Source: an uncultured Burkholderiaceae bacterium (GTDB taxonomy: Bacteria > Pseudomonadota > Gammaproteobacteria > Burkholderiales > Burkholderiaceae_C). From it: 10,998 nt of DNA. Shown piece after piece: positions 1-6,024 of the stretch. The notes beneath the pieces are model-generated. The model ran no database searches and had not been told where the DNA came from. It saw nothing but the letters and a program-made list of their open reading frames with translations. The position numbers and the translations under genes were made by a program. Location of the stretch: positions 1 through 10,998 of the forward strand of contig CALIDR010000128.1 of the NCBI GenBank assembly GCA_938022295.1, written 5' to 3'. Each line of letters opens with the position of its first letter. Positions within the stretch are counted from its first letter, which is position 1.

Positions 1-255
1 GTGGCCTACTTCCCGGAACGCGGCGCCGAGCCGGAGGTGGACTACGTGCTGACCATCGGCGAGCAGCGGATCCCGGTGGAGGTGAAGTACCGCCGCAGCA
101 TCACGCACGAGGACACGCGCGGTCTGCGCGCCTTCATCGAGAAGTCGCACTACAACGCACCGTTCGGCTTGATCGTCACGCTCGGTGACGAGTCGGCCAC
201 CGACGATCCGCGCATCGTCAGCGTGCCCTTGCCCAGCCTGCTGCTGATGCGCTGA
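1..255 (+). CDS. C-terminal fragment of a DUF4143-type ATP-binding protein (5' end outside window)
   Basis: The reading frame is open at the left edge and ends at TGA 253-255, so only the last 84 residues are seen; the GTG at position 1 is an edge artefact and not a start. The visible part has the shape of the DUF4143 domain that follows an AAA+ ATPase module in a widespread bacterial and archaeal family of about 400 residues. It shows VDYVL (D14), a short spacer, then IPVEVKYR (E27, K29) and a following GLRAF segment. The D...ExK pattern is that of PD-(D/E)XK nuclease folds, though nuclease activity in this family is unproven. The ATPase part cannot be checked here. The gene converges on the DUF4936 gene with 42 bases between them. 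The family assignment is likely; the function is unknown. Confidence 0.7.
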   Translation: MAYFPERGAEPEVDYVLTIGEQRIPVEVKYRRSITHEDTRGLRAFIEKSHYNAPFGLIVTLGDESATDDPRIVSVPLPSLLLMR

Positions 256-262
256 CGTGGCG

Positions 263-279
263 CCGCCGGTTCCCGGCGG
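263..279. terminator. GC-rich hairpin between convergent genes, possible bidirectional terminator
   Basis: CCGCCGG (263-269), loop TTC and CCGGCGG (273-279) form a perfect 7-base-pair stem between the ends of two convergent genes. There is no T-tract on either side, so it does not meet the classical intrinsic terminator pattern. It could be a weak terminator or an mRNA end-stabilising hairpin. Confidence 0.4.
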
Positions 280-297
280 ACGCGAGGCGCCGCGCCG

Positions 298-606
298 TCA
301 GGGCAGCGGCTCGAACACCTCGACGTGGCGCAGCTGCGGCAGCCCGGCCGCGGCGGCGAGGCGCGCGATCTCGGCGGCCAGTGCGTCGTCGACGCCGGCC
401 GGGGTCGCGTAGGTCTCCATCAGCGTCGCGTCGCCGTCGCGCAGTTCGGGCCGGCGCAGCAGCGCCGCCTCGAGCCCGGGGTGGCGCGCGCGCAGGTCGG
501 CCTGCAGCGCCCGCACGGCGGCGGCCGCCGCCTCGAGCCGCGGCGCCGGCACGCGGTAGTAGACGAACAGGCGCCGGCCGCGCGCGCCGGCGTCGGCCGC
601 GGTCAC
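298..606 (-). CDS. DUF4936 family protein
   Basis: A 102-residue protein with no catalytic motif that I can name. It matches my knowledge of the DUF4936 family, small proteins of about 90-100 residues in Betaproteobacteria that typically sit directly after ygfZ. The core reads LFVYYRV near the N-terminus, a central LRRPE segment, LMETYA and a C-terminal RHVEVFEPLP. The pattern of short beta strands suggests a compact alpha/beta (possibly ferredoxin-like) fold, which is inference. The start is GTG at 606-604, overlapping the ygfZ stop codon by four bases (GTGA), so translation is probably coupled to ygfZ. No signal peptide or membrane segment is seen, so it is likely cytoplasmic. The function is unknown; its constant association with ygfZ hints at iron-sulfur or tRNA-modification biology, without direct evidence. 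Confidence 0.8.
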   Translation of the reverse strand: MTAADAGARGRRLFVYYRVPAPRLEAAAAAVRALQADLRARHPGLEAALLRRPELRDGDATLMETYATPAGVDDALAAEIARLAAAAGLPQLRHVEVFEPLP

Positions 607-1547
607 GACGCCTCGAGCGGCACCGGGTACGGCATCGCGAGGCGATGCAGCGCCGCGCCGCCGGGGGCACCCAGGTGCAGCGGCTGCTCGAGCGCGGCGA
701 GCTTGACCTCCACCAGCGCGAGGTGGCCGAGCCCTTCGAGCGACGCCGCGTTGACGACCATCCCCGCCGGCTGCGACGGGTCGTCGGCGGCGAACACCTC
801 CTGCCCGGGCACGGCCGGCGCGTCGGCGCGGAACAGGAACGCGCGGCGCTTGAGCGTGCCGCGGTACTGGCTGCGGGCGACGACTTCCTGCCCCGGGTAG
901 CAGCCCTTCTGGAAGTGCACGCCGCCGACGAGTTCGAGGTTGACCATCTGCGGCACGAACTGCTCCGCGGTGGCGGCGACGATCGTCGGCACGCCGCTTT
1001 GCACGTCGAGCCAGTCCCAGGCCGCCGGTGCCAGCGCCGGCAGCGGCGGCAGCGGCGGCAGTTTGTCACCACTCGGTGACAACATCAGCCAGCGCGCGGC
1101 GCCGGGCAGGCGCACGACGTGGCCGCCGGCGTGCGCCGCCGCCGCCCACGGCTCGGCCGGCGCCGCCGCGCCGAGCCAGTCCGCAGCCGACGGGCCCGCC
1201 AGGCCGAGCACGCGCCAGTCCGCGCTCGCGTCGCGCAGCTTGCACTTCGCGCGCAGCACGAACATCGACAGGCGCTTCGACACCGCGGGCAGCAGGTCGG
1301 CGCTGCAGGCGAGCAGCACGCGGTCGGGCTGCGGGCGGAAGACGACGAAGCTCGCCAGCAGGCGGCCCTTCGGCGAGCAGTAGCCGGCCGGGCGCGCGTG
1401 CGCGGCGTCGAGGTGGGCGACGTCCTGCGTCAGCTGGCCGTGCAGGAACGTGGCCGCATCGGCGCCTTCGGCGGCGATCACGCCCAGGCGCGGCAGGACG
1501 ACGAAACCGTCGGCGGCAACGGCGGGAGCGGGGGAGAGGCCGGACAT
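603..1547 (-). CDS. ygfZ: YgfZ/GcvT-domain folate-binding protein
   Basis: A 314-residue protein of the YgfZ family, tetrahydrofolate-binding relatives of the glycine cleavage T-protein that support iron-sulfur enzymes such as the tRNA methylthiotransferase MiaB. The diagnostic KGCYPGQE signature is at residues 214-221 (the conserved Cys is residue 216), inside the longer VGGVHFQKGCYPGQEVVARS context. The N-terminal half has the expected FLHGQLTQDV and YCSPKGRLLA segments (residues 35-65). I chose ATG 1547-1545, giving MSGLSPAP; the frame is open about 100 residues further upstream, but that extension lies across mltG and has no family character. A proline-leucine run, KLPPLPPLPAL (about residues 162-172), is encoded by a short GGCAGCGGC-type tandem repeat. 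The gene is divergent from mltG and translationally coupled to the DUF4936 gene downstream. Confidence 0.93.
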   Translation of the reverse strand: MSGLSPAPAVAADGFVVLPRLGVIAAEGADAATFLHGQLTQDVAHLDAAHARPAGYCSPKGRLLASFVVFRPQPDRVLLACSADLLPAVSKRLSMFVLRAKCKLRDASADWRVLGLAGPSAADWLGAAAPAEPWAAAAHAGGHVVRLPGAARWLMLSPSGDKLPPLPPLPALAPAAWDWLDVQSGVPTIVAATAEQFVPQMVNLELVGGVHFQKGCYPGQEVVARSQYRGTLKRRAFLFRADAPAVPGQEVFAADDPSQPAGMVVNAASLEGLGHLALVEVKLAALEQPLHLGAPGGAALHRLAMPYPVPLEAS

Positions 1548-1602
1548 GGCGGTGATTATCATCAGCCGCCATGGGCCGACACCGCGCCGCACCGGCAAGC
1601 CA

Positions 1603-2604
1603 ATGACGAGCCGATGGCTGTGGGGGCCCGTCCTCGCGCTGGCGCTGCTCGCCGGTGCGGTGGCCGGCGGCATCGCCTGGTGGCTCGACCGGCCGCTCGC
1701 GCTCGCGCAGCCGGTCGTCGAGGTGTCGATCGAGCGCGGCACGACGCCGCGCGCCGTCGCCCAGGCCTGGGTCGACGCCGGCGTGCGCACGTCGCCCGAG
1801 GCGCTGTACCAGTGGTTCCGCTGGTCGGGCGACGCGCCGCGCATCCGTGCCGGCAGCTACGAGGTGCACGCGGGCGTCACGCCGCGCGAACTGCTGGCCA
1901 AGATGGTGCGCGGCGACGAGGTGCTCGAGGCGGTGCGGCTGATCGAGGGCTGGACGTTCCGCCAGTTCCGCGCCGCGCTCGCTTCGGCGCCGAACCTGCG
2001 GCAGACGATCGCGGGCCTGAGCGACGCCGAGGTGATGGCCGCGGTCGGCTCGCCCGACAAGCCGGCCGAAGGCTGGTTCTTCCCCGACACCTACCTCTAC
2101 AGCCGCGGCGTCAGCGACCTGACGGTGCTCAAGCGCGCCCACGCCGCGATGCAGCGCCACCTCGACCGCGCGTGGGCCGAGCGGGCGCCTGGGCTGCCGC
2201 TGAAGACGGCCGACGAGGCGCTGATCCTCGCCTCGGTCGTCGAGAAGGAGACCGGCCTCGAAGCCGACCGCGGCAAGGTCGCCGGCGTGTTCGTCAACCG
2301 GCTGCGCATCGGCATGCGGCTGCAGACCGACCCGACGGTGATCTACGGCCTCGGCGAGGCGTTCGACGGCAACCTGACGCGCCGCCACCTCGAGACCGAC
2401 CACCCGTTCAACACCTACACCCGCGCCGGTCTGCCGCCCACGCCGATCGCGATGCCGGGGCTGGCATCGCTGCGCGCCGCCGTCAACCCGGAGCCGACGA
2501 CGGCGCTGTACTTCGTCGCCCGCGGCGACGGCAGCAGCGCCTTCAGCGACTCGCTCGACGCCCATAATCGCGCCGTGAACCGCTACCAGCGCGGCGGACG
2601 CTGA
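1603..2604 (+). CDS. mltG: Endolytic peptidoglycan transglycosylase MltG (YceG-like)
   Basis: A 333-residue inner-membrane protein that cleaves nascent glycan strands and is thought to set their length as a terminase of peptidoglycan polymerisation. A short cytoplasmic N-terminus precedes one membrane helix (about residues 8-27). A LysM-like region follows (IERGTTPRAVAQAW, about 43-57, to RAGSYEVHAG, 82-91) and then the YceG catalytic domain. LASVVEKETG contains the probable catalytic Glu (residue 214, matching Glu218 of the E. coli enzyme). The later motifs GVFVNRL, MRLQTDPTVIYG and FNTYTRAGLPPTPI are all present. I chose ATG 1603 because the membrane helix follows directly; an in-frame ATG at 1546 would overlap the ygfZ start and add unrelated residues. 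It is first in a cluster with tmk and holB, as in E. coli. Confidence 0.94.
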   Translation: MTSRWLWGPVLALALLAGAVAGGIAWWLDRPLALAQPVVEVSIERGTTPRAVAQAWVDAGVRTSPEALYQWFRWSGDAPRIRAGSYEVHAGVTPRELLAKMVRGDEVLEAVRLIEGWTFRQFRAALASAPNLRQTIAGLSDAEVMAAVGSPDKPAEGWFFPDTYLYSRGVSDLTVLKRAHAAMQRHLDRAWAERAPGLPLKTADEALILASVVEKETGLEADRGKVAGVFVNRLRIGMRLQTDPTVIYGLGEAFDGNLTRRHLETDHPFNTYTRAGLPPTPIAMPGLASLRAAVNPEPTTALYFVARGDGSSAFSDSLDAHNRAVNRYQRGGR

Positions 2605-2621
2605 CCCGGCCGCACCGCCCG

Positions 2622-3233
2622 ATGTCCGGCACGTTCATCACCTTCGAAGGCATCGACGGCGCCGGCAAGTCGTCGCACCTCGAGGCCTTCGTGCAGTGGC
2701 TGCGTGCGCGCGGGCGCGACGTCGTGCTCACCCGCGAGCCCGGCGGCAGCGCACTGGCCGAGGCGCTGCGCGAGCTGATCCTGCACCGGCCGATGGACGC
2801 GCTGACCGAGACGCTGCTCGTGTTCGCGGCCCGCCGCGACCACCTCGTGACGACGATCGAGCCGGCGCTCGCGCGCGGCGCCACCGTGCTGTGCGACCGC
2901 TTCACCGACGCCACGTTCGCCTACCAGGGCGGCGGGCGCGGGTTCGACCTCGGCGTGCTGGCCACGCTCGAGGGCTGGGTGCACCCGCAGCGCCAGCCCG
3001 ACCTGACGTTCTGGTTCGACCTCGACCCGGCGCAGGCGGCGGCGCGCCGCACCGCCGCCCGCGCGCCGGACCGCTTCGAGAGCCAGGACGTCACGTTCTT
3101 CACCCGCGTGCGCGACGGCTACGCAGTCCGCGCGGTGGCCGCGCCGCAGCGGTTCGTGCGCGTCGACGCCGGGGCCGGCCGCGACGCCGTGTGGGCGCAG
3201 ATCGAGCGCGCCGCCGCGCAGCGCCTGCCGTGA
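2622..3233 (+). CDS. tmk: Thymidylate kinase (dTMP kinase)
   Basis: A 203-residue cytoplasmic enzyme that phosphorylates dTMP to dTDP with ATP, an essential step for dTTP supply. It has the Walker A loop GIDGAGKS (residues 10-17), the substrate-binding TREPGG (37-42), the DRF motif (92-94) preceding the AYQGGGRG segment, and a LID region around residues 142-155 (RTAARAPDRFESQD). There is no basic residue inside the P-loop and there are arginines in the LID, which is the type II pattern of E. coli. Length is normal for the family. It lies 17 bases after mltG. No clear Shine-Dalgarno sequence is seen, so translation probably depends on read-through from the upstream gene. Its stop codon overlaps the start of holB. 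Confidence 0.96.
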   Translation: MSGTFITFEGIDGAGKSSHLEAFVQWLRARGRDVVLTREPGGSALAEALRELILHRPMDALTETLLVFAARRDHLVTTIEPALARGATVLCDRFTDATFAYQGGGRGFDLGVLATLEGWVHPQRQPDLTFWFDLDPAQAAARRTAARAPDRFESQDVTFFTRVRDGYAVRAVAAPQRFVRVDAGAGRDAVWAQIERAAAQRLP

Positions 3234-4303
3234 TCGACGCCGCAGGCCGCCTGCCGCTGCCGTGGCTCGCGCCCGTGCTCGCGAAGGCGGCGGCGCAGCG
3301 CGCGCACGCGCTGCTGCTGCACGGGCCGGCGGGCGTGGGCCAGTTCGAGCTCGCGCTGGCGCTCGCCCAGGGCTGGCTGTGCGAAGCCGACCCCGCGCCG
3401 GCGGGCGGCGTGGCGTGCGGGCGCTGCGCCGGCTGCCAGGCGATGCTCGCCCGCCGCCACCCGGACTTCCTGCTGCTCGTGCCGGCGGCGCTGCGCACCA
3501 CGCTCGGTGCGCCGCCGGCGGGCGACGACGCCGGGGGCGACGGCGAATCCGGCGCCCGCGGCAAAACCAAGCCGAGCCGCGAGATCCGCGTCGACGAAGT
3601 GCGCGAGGCGATCGCGTGGGCGCAGCAGACGAGCGCGCGCGGCCGCGGCAAGGCGCTCGTGCTGCACCCGGCGACGGCGATGAACGCGGTGGCGGCCAAC
3701 GCGCTGCTGAAGACGCTCGAGGAGCCGCCCGGGCGGGTGCGCCTGATCCTGTGCGCCGCCGACCCCGAGGCGCTGCTGCCGACGATCCGCAGCCGCTGCC
3801 AGCGCGTCGCCCTCGGGCTGCCGCCGCGTGCCGAGGCGCTCGCCTGGCTCGGGCAGCAGGGCGTGGCCGACGCCGAGGTGCTGCTTGACGCCGCGGGCGG
3901 CCAGCCGCTGGAGGCGCGGCGGCTGCGCGACGACGGGTTCGACGCCGCGCGCTGGCTCGCGCTGCCGCGGGCGGTGGCCGCCGGCGACGCGGGCGTGCTC
4001 GCCGGCTGCGGCGTCGCGCGCGCCGTCGACGCGCTGGCGCGGCTGTGCCACGACCTGCTGCTGCGCGCCGCCGGTGCGGCGCCGCGCTACTTTCCGCCGG
4101 CGGCGCTGCCGGCGGTCGCCGCCTCGCCGGCCGCGGCGGCCGCGCTCGGCGCCTGGGCGCGCACGCTGGCGCGCGTGGCCCGCCACGACGAGCATCCGTG
4201 GAATGCGCCACTGCTGATCGAAGCGCTGGTAGGCGAGGGGCGACGGTGCCTCAATTCGCGCGATCGGCGCGATGCCGCCACCGCTACACTCGCGCGGCGA
4301 TGA
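3230..4303 (+). CDS. holB: DNA polymerase III subunit delta prime
   Basis: A 357-residue clamp-loader subunit that works with delta and tau/gamma to load the sliding clamp onto DNA. The Walker A site is degenerate (HGPAGVGQ, residues 31-38, with no lysine), as usual for delta prime, which does not hydrolyse ATP. A zinc module with Cys51, Cys63, Cys66 and Cys69 follows. Conserved KTLEEPP (161-167) and the SRC motif (188-190), which supplies the arginine finger to the neighbouring subunit, are intact. A Gly/Asp-rich insert lies at about residues 93-118 before EIRVDEVR; I recall similar inserts in Burkholderiales homologues. The start is GTG 3230, overlapping the tmk stop by four bases (GTGA). 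The end overlaps the pilZ start (ATGA), so tmk, holB and pilZ are translationally coupled. Confidence 0.93.
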   Translation: MIDAAGRLPLPWLAPVLAKAAAQRAHALLLHGPAGVGQFELALALAQGWLCEADPAPAGGVACGRCAGCQAMLARRHPDFLLLVPAALRTTLGAPPAGDDAGGDGESGARGKTKPSREIRVDEVREAIAWAQQTSARGRGKALVLHPATAMNAVAANALLKTLEEPPGRVRLILCAADPEALLPTIRSRCQRVALGLPPRAEALAWLGQQGVADAEVLLDAAGGQPLEARRLRDDGFDAARWLALPRAVAAGDAGVLAGCGVARAVDALARLCHDLLLRAAGAAPRYFPPAALPAVAASPAAAAALGAWARTLARVARHDEHPWNAPLLIEALVGEGRRCLNSRDRRDAATATLARR

Positions 4304-4686
4304 ACGACCCCACGCCGACCCGTCCCGGTGCCCTAGCCCCCGCCGGGCCGCGGCCGAGCGTCATCCAGCTCGTGTTCCGCGACAAGAGCGCGCTGTACGC
4401 CGCCTACATCCCGGCGATGACCGACGGCGGGCTGTTCGTGCCGACGACGCGCGAGTACCGCCTCGGCGACGACATGTACCTGCTGCTGACGCTGCCCGAC
4501 GACCCGCAGCGCTACCCGGTGGCGGGCAAGGTCGGCTGGATCACGCCGGCCAACGCCTCGGGCGGACGCACGCAGGGCGTGGGGGTGCGGTTCCCGAACG
4601 ACGAGAAGACGCGCCTGCTGAAGGCCAAGATCGAGGAAATCCTCGGCACGTCGATCTCGTCGAACAAGCCGACGCAGACGATCTGA
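4300..4686 (+). CDS. pilZ: PilZ-domain protein, type IV pilus biogenesis
   Basis: A 128-residue single-domain protein. It resembles the founding PilZ of Pseudomonas aeruginosa and its xanthomonad relatives, which are needed for type IV pilus assembly and interact with the pilus machinery. The core runs from SVIQLVFRDKSALYAAYIP through MTDGGLFVPT and GDDMYLLLTLP to VAGKVGWITP and GVGVRF, the beta-barrel order of the PilZ fold. The RxxxR and (D/N)xSxxG motifs used to bind cyclic di-GMP are not seen, as in the founding member, so it probably does not bind the dinucleotide. The start ATG overlaps the holB stop by four bases. The holB-pilZ-tatD order is shared with pseudomonads, which supports the assignment. 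Twitching motility in this organism is an inference; no other pilus genes are in the window. Confidence 0.9.
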   Translation: MNDPTPTRPGALAPAGPRPSVIQLVFRDKSALYAAYIPAMTDGGLFVPTTREYRLGDDMYLLLTLPDDPQRYPVAGKVGWITPANASGGRTQGVGVRFPNDEKTRLLKAKIEEILGTSISSNKPTQTI

Positions 4687-4726
4687 CGCCGGCGGCGGCG
4701 CTCGCGCCGCGTGTGGGCCTGCCACG

Positions 4727-5542
4727 ATGTTCGTCGACTCGCACTGCCACCTGAGCTTCCCCGAGCTGCTCGGCCGCGTCGACGCGATCCGCGCCGCGAT
4801 GGCCACCGCCGGCGTCGACGCGGCGCTGTGCATCTGCACCACGCTCGAGGAATTCGACACCGTGCACGGCCTGGCCGCGCGGTACCCGAACTTCTGGGCC
4901 AGCGCCGGCGTGCACCCGGACAACGAGGGCGTGCGCGAACCGGGCGTGGACGACCTGACGGCGCTCGCCGCGCGGCCGCGCGTCGTCGCGATCGGCGAGA
5001 CCGGGCTCGACTACTACCGTCTCGGCAGCCGCACGGTGGCCGACATGGCGTGGCAGCGCGAGCGTTTCCGCGTCCACATCCGCGCCGCGCGGGCGAGCGG
5101 CAAGCCGCTGATCGTGCACACGCGCAGCGCGAGCGCCGACACGCTCGCGATCCTGCGCGAGGAGGGCGGCGACGCGGTGGGCGGCGTGTTCCACTGCTTC
5201 ACCGAGACGGCCGAAGTCGCGCGCGCGGCGCTCGACCTCGGGTTCCACGTCTCGTTTTCCGGCATCGTGACGTTCCGCAACGCCGACGACCTGCGCGCCG
5301 TCGCCCGCCTCGTGCCGGACGACCGCCTGCTGATCGAGACCGACGCGCCGTACCTGGCGCCGGTGCCGCACCGCGGCAGGACCAACGATCCGTCGCTCGT
5401 GCCCCACGTGGCCGCGCGGCTGGCGAGCGAGCGCGGCGTCGCGGTCGAGCACGTGGCACGCGTCACGCGGCGCAACTTCGAGCGCCTGTTCGCCGTCGAG
5501 ACCCCTGCGGCGACCCCTGGCGGAACCTCGACCGACGGTTGA
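4727..5542 (+). CDS. ycfH: TatD-family metal-dependent hydrolase (YcfH type)
   Basis: A 271-residue TIM-barrel metalloenzyme of the TatD family, whose members act as DNases/exonucleases or have undefined hydrolytic roles. Metal ligands are all visible: His6 and His8 in DSHCHLS, Glu91 in IGETGLDYY, His131 in VHTR, His156 in FHCF and Asp206 in ETDAPYL. The family tail PHRGRTNDPS (about 214-223) is also present. Its position after holB matches E. coli ycfH, which makes this the ycfH-type paralogue. The start is ATG 4727, 40 bases after pilZ, with no strong Shine-Dalgarno sequence. The last dozen residues are a Pro/Thr/Gly tail after FERLFAVE, where family members usually end. The cellular substrate is unknown. 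Confidence 0.93.
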   Translation: MFVDSHCHLSFPELLGRVDAIRAAMATAGVDAALCICTTLEEFDTVHGLAARYPNFWASAGVHPDNEGVREPGVDDLTALAARPRVVAIGETGLDYYRLGSRTVADMAWQRERFRVHIRAARASGKPLIVHTRSASADTLAILREEGGDAVGGVFHCFTETAEVARAALDLGFHVSFSGIVTFRNADDLRAVARLVPDDRLLIETDAPYLAPVPHRGRTNDPSLVPHVAARLASERGVAVEHVARVTRRNFERLFAVETPAATPGGTSTDG

Positions 5543-5554
5543 AGTTTCGGGCCC

Positions 5555-5596
5555 AAACGACTACGGGAAAAGTTCTTTTCAGACTTCAAGTCGTTT
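5555..5596. repeat. Nested palindrome in the tatD-downstream gap
   Basis: Outer arms AAACGACT (5555-5562) and AGTCGTTT (5589-5596) are perfect inverted repeats. Inside them GAAAAG (5567-5572) and CTTTTC (5575-5580) form a second perfect inverted repeat around TT. The stretch is clearly more AT-rich than its surroundings. A further TTGAAG (5539-5544) can pair with CTTCAA (5584-5589), giving an alternative fold. It may be an operator, a transcript-end structure of the mltG-tatD cluster or a riboregulator; it is not a classical terminator. Confidence 0.45.
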
Positions 5597-5729
5597 CGAG
5601 GATCGGCACCCGCCGCACCGGCTGCGACATCTGCACGTCGGTGCGCTTCCGACACGATGTATGGGTTGCCACCGACTGCGCGACGGGCCGCGATACGCCT
5701 AGAGTGCGTTCACACCATTGGTTACCGCC

Positions 5730-5734
5730 GGAGG
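5730..5734 (+). promoter_or_regulatory. Strong ribosome binding site of the 79-residue protein
   Basis: GGAGG ends five bases before the ATG at 5740. It is one of the best Shine-Dalgarno sequences on the plus strand here and is the main support for translation of this small gene. Confidence 0.7.
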
Positions 5735-5739
5735 TCGTG

Positions 5740-5979
5740 ATGCATACTCCCCGCGTCGTGAGTGACCCGTTCGCCCTGATGACCAATCCGCAGTCCGTGC
5801 TGGCGGCGATGGAGGCATCGGAGCGCCTGCGGGCCCTGCGCAGCCGCGTCTGCCGGCCGCTGGACAAGGTCGGCTTCGGCCGTGCCGACGCGAGCGACGA
5901 CGACGGCGGCAGCGACGGCTGGGGCGACGCGGCGGCCGACCGCGGCGACGCGCCGGGCGACGAGGGCGCCGCGGCCTGA
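5740..5979 (+). CDS. Small hypothetical protein with conserved-looking N-terminus and acidic tail
   Basis: A 79-residue protein of unknown function. The N-terminal half (residues 1-47) looks like a structured, probably helical module: VVSDPFALM, then an amphipathic stretch through SVLAAMEASERLRALRSRV, then CRPLDK. I recall similar short proteins with a DPFALM...RLxxLxSRxCRPLDK pattern in other Burkholderiales, but this is memory, not a search. The C-terminal 30 residues are a low-complexity Asp/Gly/Ala tail with little likelihood of a fixed fold. No signal peptide or membrane segment is seen. Translation is supported by GGAGG five bases upstream of ATG 5740. It stands alone, 197 bases after tatD and converging on hss, so it probably has its own promoter. 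A weak candidate is a TTGCCA -35-like element at 5666-5671 with no good -10. Confidence 0.72.
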   Translation: MHTPRVVSDPFALMTNPQSVLAAMEASERLRALRSRVCRPLDKVGFGRADASDDDGGSDGWGDAAADRGDAPGDEGAAA

Positions 5980-5993
5980 ACCTTCCGATGCCG

Positions 5994-6011
5994 CACGGCC
6001 TGCCGGCCGTG
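5994..6011. terminator. Hairpin between convergent small gene and hss, possible bidirectional terminator
   Basis: CACGGCC (5994-6000), loop TGCC and GGCCGTG (6005-6011) make a perfect 7-base-pair GC-rich stem in the 45-base gap between two convergent stop codons. The position suits a shared terminator. No T-run follows on either strand, so the call is tentative. Confidence 0.45.
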
Positions 6012-6024
6012 TCGGTGCGCCGCG

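Noticed and set aside
1546..1605. Earlier in-frame ATG for mltG at 1546, giving MAVIIIS
   Set aside because: It overlaps the ygfZ start codon and adds 19 residues without family character; ATG 1603 directly precedes the membrane helix.
1066..2565. Long minus-strand open frame opposite mltG and through ygfZ in another frame
   Set aside because: Low-complexity Arg/Ala/Gly product, and ygfZ and mltG have clear family motifs in their own frames.
3260..3343. Loss of the Walker A lysine in holB as a damaging mutation
   Set aside because: Delta prime subunits normally have a degenerate, non-hydrolysing nucleotide site; the SRC motif and zinc cysteines are intact.
2583..4211. Long minus-strand open frame opposite tmk and holB
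   Set aside because: Arg/Ala/Pro-rich shadow of two well-supported genes, with no motifs and no plausible start context.
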